A stretch of 64,000 bases of DNA from Mesorhizobium sp. YIM 152430 (GTDB lineage Bacteria; Pseudomonadota; Alphaproteobacteria; Rhizobiales; Rhizobiaceae): assembly GCF_029210365.1 (NCBI RefSeq), contig NZ_JARGES010000020.1:1-64000 (forward strand), in the 5' to 3' direction. This document shows positions 60,422 to 64,000 of this stretch, piece after piece. The translations under genes and the position numbers were made by a program. The notes below the pieces were generated by a model, which was not told the DNA's origin, ran no database searches, and saw only the letters and a list, made by a program, of their open reading frames with translations. The stretch's first letter is position 1; each line of letters begins with the position of its first letter.

Positions 60422-61240
60422 ATGCGAGCCCACTTGATGCTGCAAATACGTTCGCTGGCCTTCAACCTGGCCTTCTATGCGAGCCTGATCGTCCAGATGA
60501 TCGTCTTCACGCCGATCTATTTCATTCTGCCGCGCCATCTCGCCTGGTTCGTGCCGCGCAACTGGTCGCATTCGAGCATGTGGCTGATGAAGGTCATCGC
60601 CGGCACGGACAGGAAGATCGAGGGGCTCGAAAACCTGCCCGAGGGGGGCTACATCCTCGCGCCCAAGCACCAGTCCTTCTGGGACACGATTGCGTTCTTT
60701 CCCTACATGCCGGACCCGGTCTACATCCTGAAGCGGGAACTCATGTGGATACCGCTCTTCGGCTGGTATGTCGGCAAGATGAAGATGATCCCGATCCATC
60801 GCGGCAGCCGCTCCAAGGCGCTGAAGCAGGCGGTGCGGGTTGCGCGCGAGCGCATGGCGAACGGCCGGCAGTTGATCATCTACCCCGAAGGCACGCGCCG
60901 CGCACCCGGCGCCGAACCGGCCTACAAATACGGCATCGCCGAACTCTACGCGGCGCTCGACGTGCCGGTCGTGCCGGTCGCGCATGTAGCGGGGCTCTAC
61001 TGGCCGCGACGCAAGTTCCTGCGCCACCCCGGCACGATACATGCGAAATTCCTGCCGCCGATCGAACCGGGGCTGGACAAGCAGGTATTCCTCGAACGGC
61101 TGGTGCGCGAGACTGAAGCGGCTTGCGATCAGCTTCTGATCGAGGTCGCGCGAGACCCGTCGGGACCGCCGCTGCCACCGACCGCGCTCGACCGCCTGAA
61201 GGCGCTCGGCGTCGAGCCTGCGCCGCGCAAGGCTACCTGA
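60422..61240 (+). CDS. plsC: 1-acyl-sn-glycerol-3-phosphate acyltransferase
   Basis: 272 residues. The acyltransferase block HX4D (H83, D88 in PKHQSFWDT) and the glycerophosphate-binding YPEGTRR are intact, after one N-terminal membrane segment (about 12-36). It makes phosphatidic acid from lysophosphatidic acid. Its 3' end overlaps the convergent ChaC-like gene by 8 bases. Confidence 0.93.
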   Translation: MRAHLMLQIRSLAFNLAFYASLIVQMIVFTPIYFILPRHLAWFVPRNWSHSSMWLMKVIAGTDRKIEGLENLPEGGYILAPKHQSFWDTIAFFPYMPDPVYILKRELMWIPLFGWYVGKMKMIPIHRGSRSKALKQAVRVARERMANGRQLIIYPEGTRRAPGAEPAYKYGIAELYAALDVPVVPVAHVAGLYWPRRKFLRHPGTIHAKFLPPIEPGLDKQVFLERLVRETEAACDQLLIEVARDPSGPPLPPTALDRLKALGVEPAPRKAT

Positions 61241-61748
61241 TTTTCGAGGCGACGCTTTCGAGCCAGTGGTCGCGAATGCCGAGCGCTTCGAGATGCGCGA
61301 CGGTATTGAGGACGTATTCCTCGTTCGGCCCCGACTGCCCGACGGCACCGTTGACCGCGCGCGCGGCCTCATCGGCGTCGATCCGGCCGGCATATTGCCG
61401 GTGGGCGCGGTCGACGACATAGGTCACAGCCTCGACGACCGGCCCGCCTTCGAGCCGCACCGGAAGGCGACGTTCCAGATAGACATTGGTGACGAGTTCG
61501 CGCGCGCGCAGGTAGTCGATCACCTCGTCGCGCAGCGCGTCGGGCACGCGGAACGCCATGCCGATGCACGATCCACCACGATCGAGGCCGAGAACGAGGC
61601 CCGGCCGCGCCGGCGTGCCGCGATGGACGAAGGAGCGCACGCACAGCGCCCGGCGATAGCCGTGCAGCCGCGCCCGATGCGTCTCCCTATGCGCAAAGCC
61701 GGGCCGCCACATCAGCGAGCCATAGCCAAAGACCCAAAAATCGCCCAT
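61233..61748 (-). CDS. Gamma-glutamylcyclotransferase, ChaC-like
   Basis: 171 residues. The glycine-rich substrate loop VFGYGSLMWRPGF opens the protein, as in ChaC enzymes that degrade glutathione to 5-oxoproline and Cys-Gly. The R/E-containing central helix (RDEVIDYLRAREL) supports the fold. It is divergent from the DUF2125 gene. Confidence 0.9.
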   Translation of the reverse strand: MGDFWVFGYGSLMWRPGFAHRETHRARLHGYRRALCVRSFVHRGTPARPGLVLGLDRGGSCIGMAFRVPDALRDEVIDYLRARELVTNVYLERRLPVRLEGGPVVEAVTYVVDRAHRQYAGRIDADEAARAVNGAVGQSGPNEEYVLNTVAHLEALGIRDHWLESVASKIR

Positions 61749-61812
61749 ATCGCCGTCAGTTTAGTTCGAGTGCCGGTCGATCCGGCTGAACCGGGGTAGC
61801 GAGGCACGGGGC

Positions 61813-62808
61813 ATGGCGTCAAGACAATCCGGCGGAACGGGATATTCCCGCCGCTTCATCCTGCTCGCACTCGCCATCGTCGTTGCGGTTGTCGGCTACA
61901 CCTATGGCTGGAACCATGCGGCCGAGCGGCTGGTAACGGAAGCCAATGGCCGCGTCGCGGCGCTCAATGCCAGCGGGCGGCGGGCCAGTTGCGAGAATGC
62001 CGAGGCGCGGGGCTACCCGTTCCGCATCGGCCTCTTCTGCCGTTCGATCATGTATGTCGACGCGCCATCGGGCGTTGCAGTGCGCGCAGGAGCATTCCGC
62101 TCGGCGGCGCAGGTCTACCAGCCGCAGCGCGTCGTCGGCGAACTCGACGGTCCCGCAATCATTGAATTCCCCGGCATCAATGCGCTGGAAGTGAACTGGC
62201 GGGAAATGCGCGCGAGTTCGCGTCTTGCCGCGCCGCGCCCGCAGATCGTTTCGGTAGAAGTGACCGACATCGCCATCGGCCCTGATTCCGCTCCTGCCGG
62301 ACAACGTCCGGCCGCATCCGCCGATCGTGCCGAATTTCACATGCGCCCATCAGGAGCGGGATCGGACGTTGTCTGGCGCTTCGAACGGCTTTCGCTCGAC
62401 CCCGACCTGCTGGGCGAAGGCACGCTGCCGCTGATCAGCGGCGAAGCGGACCTGCATTTCCCCGTCGATCCGGCACCGGCTTTTTCGGGCCAGGGTTTGC
62501 GTGGGTTGGCGACGGTAATCAATTCGATGGTGATCCGCACTGCCGGAGATGAGACGGCCGCGCGGGTCGAGGGGCCGTTCTCGATCGACGGGACCGGGCT
62601 GATCGATGCGGAACTGTCGCTATCGGTGGAAAATCCTCAAGTCTTCGCGCAGATCATGGCGGAACTGTTTCCGGCCGCACGCGACCAGATCCGGCTTGCG
62701 GTCGCCGGCGCATCGATGCTGGGAGACAATCCAAGCCTGCCGATGCGCATATCGAAAGGCAGGGTCTCGATCGGCTTCCTGAATCTTGGAACGCTGCCGC
62801 CGCTTTAA
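61813..62808 (+). CDS. DUF2125 domain protein
   Basis: 331 residues. An N-terminal signal or anchor helix (about 15-35, FILLALAIVVAVVGYTYGW) is followed by the DUF2125 beta-rich periplasmic domain, with the conserved RGYPFRIGLFC and two cysteines near 60 and 74. Function is unknown; the family is common in alphaproteobacteria. It is convergent with tyrC. Confidence 0.9.
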   Translation: MASRQSGGTGYSRRFILLALAIVVAVVGYTYGWNHAAERLVTEANGRVAALNASGRRASCENAEARGYPFRIGLFCRSIMYVDAPSGVAVRAGAFRSAAQVYQPQRVVGELDGPAIIEFPGINALEVNWREMRASSRLAAPRPQIVSVEVTDIAIGPDSAPAGQRPAASADRAEFHMRPSGAGSDVVWRFERLSLDPDLLGEGTLPLISGEADLHFPVDPAPAFSGQGLRGLATVINSMVIRTAGDETAARVEGPFSIDGTGLIDAELSLSVENPQVFAQIMAELFPAARDQIRLAVAGASMLGDNPSLPMRISKGRVSIGFLNLGTLPPL

Positions 62809-62821
62809 AGAGGGATGAACC

Positions 62822-63745
62822 CTAGCTCTTCTTCGCCGCCTGCCGTCCGAAGTCCGGCGCGTCGACTTCCTGGCCGGCATCGATGATCGAGCGGCGCACT
62901 GCACGCGTGCGGGTGAAAAGGTCGAACAGCTTGTCGCCGTCGCCCCAGCGCACGGCGCGCTGCAACGAGGCAAGATCCTCGGAAAAGCGCGCGAGCATTT
63001 CGAGGATCGCGTCCTTGTTGTGCAGGCACACGTCGCGCCACATGGTCGGGTCGGAGGCGGCAAGGCGCGTGAAGTCGCGGAAGCCGGAGGCCGAATATTT
63101 GATGACCTCGCTCTTCGTCACCGCTTCCAGATCGTCCGCCGTGCCGACGATGTTGTAGGCGATGATGTGCGGCAGGTGAGAGACGATGGCGAGAACCATG
63201 TCGTGGTGCTGCGGGTCCATCGTGTCGATGTTGGAGCCGCAAGCGCGCCAGAAATCGGACAGCTTCGCCAGCGCCTTCGCATCCGTGCCGTCGAGCGGCG
63301 TCAGGATGCACCAGCGATTGGTGAAAAGCTCGGCAAAGCCGGCGTCGGGACCGGATTTTTCCGTGCCGGCCAGCGGATGGCCGGGAATGAAATGGACGCC
63401 GGCCGGCATGTGCGGCGCCATCTGCGCGATGACGGATGCCTTGGTGGAGCCGACATCGGTGACGATCGCGCCGGGCTTGAGATGACCCCGGATGGCGACC
63501 GCGACCGCTTCCGACGCGCCGACCGGCACCGAGACGACGACGAGATCGGCGTCGCGCACGGCCTCGGCCGCATCGGCGACATAGCTGTCGCCGAGTCCGA
63601 GTTCCTCGGCGCGGGCGAGCGTATTCGCGCTGCGGGTCGAGACGACGAGATGGCCGGCGAGCCCTTCACGCCGCACCACGCGGGCAAGCGACGAGCCGAT
63701 CAGGCCGATGCCGATGAAGGCGATGCGGTCGAAATGAGGTTTCAC
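62822..63745 (-). CDS. tyrC: Prephenate/arogenate dehydrogenase
   Basis: 307 residues from a GTG at 63745. The Rossmann motif GIGLIGSS is at 12-19, and HFIPGHPLAGTEKSGP is the conserved substrate region. It makes 4-hydroxyphenylpyruvate or tyrosine from prephenate or arogenate. It starts one base after the end of hisC, so the two are probably one transcript. Which substrate it prefers cannot be read from the sequence. Confidence 0.92.
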   Translation of the reverse strand: MKPHFDRIAFIGIGLIGSSLARVVRREGLAGHLVVSTRSANTLARAEELGLGDSYVADAAEAVRDADLVVVSVPVGASEAVAVAIRGHLKPGAIVTDVGSTKASVIAQMAPHMPAGVHFIPGHPLAGTEKSGPDAGFAELFTNRWCILTPLDGTDAKALAKLSDFWRACGSNIDTMDPQHHDMVLAIVSHLPHIIAYNIVGTADDLEAVTKSEVIKYSASGFRDFTRLAASDPTMWRDVCLHNKDAILEMLARFSEDLASLQRAVRWGDGDKLFDLFTRTRAVRRSIIDAGQEVDAPDFGRQAAKKS

Positions 63746-63746
63746 G

Positions 63747-64000
63747 TCACGCCTTCATGAAGTCGGTGAGCGCCTCGACGACACCGCGATTGGCTTCTTC
63801 CGAGCCAATCGTCATGCGCAGCGCATTGGGGAAGCCGTAGCCCGTCACGCGGCGCAGGATGAGGCCGCGCTCGGTGAGAAACGCATCGGCCGCTTCCGCA
63901 GAACGCGACTCGGTGAAATGGATGAGCACGAAATTGCCGACGCTCGGCGTCACGCGAAGGCCGATCCTCGTCAGTTCGTCCGCGACCCAGGGCAGCCACG
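63747..64000 (-). CDS. hisC: Histidinol-phosphate aminotransferase, C-terminal part
   Basis: Partial: the gene enters from the right edge and only the last 84 codons are seen. The reading [16 protein letters not shown], then [12 protein letters not shown] and [18 protein letters not shown], matches the small domain of HisC-type PLP aminotransferases. Linked to tyrC, this copy may act on phenylpyruvate or prephenate-type keto acids as well as imidazole-acetol phosphate; that is inference. Confidence 0.9.
   Translation of the reverse strand, partial: WLPWVADELTRIGLRVTPSVGNFVLIHFTESRSAEAADAFLTERGLILRRVTGYGFPNALRMTIGSEEANRGVVEALTDFMKA

Overview
The window is a stretch of high-GC alphaproteobacterial chromosome, most likely from the order Hyphomicrobiales (Rhizobiales). 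The call rests on gene content and local order: ptsP-prfA-prmC followed by a DUF4167 gene and clpB; argH, a small lipoprotein gene, lysA and a DUF4175/TIGR02302 gene; a HIG1-like gene, a PduO-type cobalamin adenosyltransferase, a rhomboid and etfBA; hpt next to ftsEX; and DUF2125 beside tyrC-hisC. Many reading frames start with GTG or TTG, and many neighbours overlap by 1-8 bases. The family within the order cannot be fixed from this sequence alone.

Layout. 1-300: a promoter leaving the window leftwards. 0.3-3.8 kb: two convergent peptidoglycan enzymes (M23 endopeptidase, L,D-transpeptidase). 3.9-6.7 kb: clpB with a heat-shock type promoter. 6.8-12.1 kb: DUF4167, prmC, prfA and ptsP. 12.2-16.2 kb: lysC, a two-gene ABC exporter and ubiG. 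16.2-18.6 kb: a thiol-related operon (DUF1178, nitrilase-like amidase, glutaredoxin) and comF. 18.6-20.1 kb: an NDUFAF5-like methyltransferase-fold gene, a lone Flp pilin and a small membrane protein. 20.2-26.6 kb: mutT, GNAT, argJ, ppiC and the divergent secA. 26.6-30.9 kb: an MFS transporter and a polysaccharide-type flippase coupled to an acetyltransferase. 30.9-36 kb: aldo/keto reductase, tRNA-Leu(CAA), YqaA, dsbB, HNH nuclease, 3-methyladenine glycosylase and gluQ. 36-42.5 kb: EamA and YihY membrane proteins, HIG1/cobalamin/rhomboid genes, etfBA and a 3-hydroxyacyl-CoA dehydrogenase. 42.7-44.4 kb: an outer-membrane barrel and a GGDEF enzyme. 44.6-49.9 kb: a complete branched-chain amino acid type ABC importer (livJ-GFHM order). 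50-56.3 kb: tlpA, argH, lipoprotein, lysA, TIGR02302. 56.3-61.7 kb: CpdR-like regulator, hpt, ftsEX, YdcF, plsC and a ChaC-like gene. 61.8-64 kb: DUF2125, tyrC and the 3' end of hisC.

How the genes work together. Several groups are functional as well as physical: PrmC methylates PrfA; EtfAB accepts electrons from acyl-CoA dehydrogenases, which fits the neighbouring 3-hydroxyacyl-CoA dehydrogenase; the Liv genes form one transporter; LysC and LysA lie on the lysine pathway, and ArgJ and ArgH on the arginine pathway; FtsEX, the M23 endopeptidase and the L,D-transpeptidase all act on the cell wall.

I see no prophage, insertion sequence, CRISPR array, toxin-antitoxin pair or defence island. The window reads as core chromosome, and I could not support a clearly new biological system. 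The best leads are a long imperfect palindrome between dsbB and the HNH gene, an unexplained TTAGG/CCTAA operator-like site before the outer-membrane protein gene, the flippase/acetyltransferase pair with no glycosyltransferases nearby, and the leader in front of livG.
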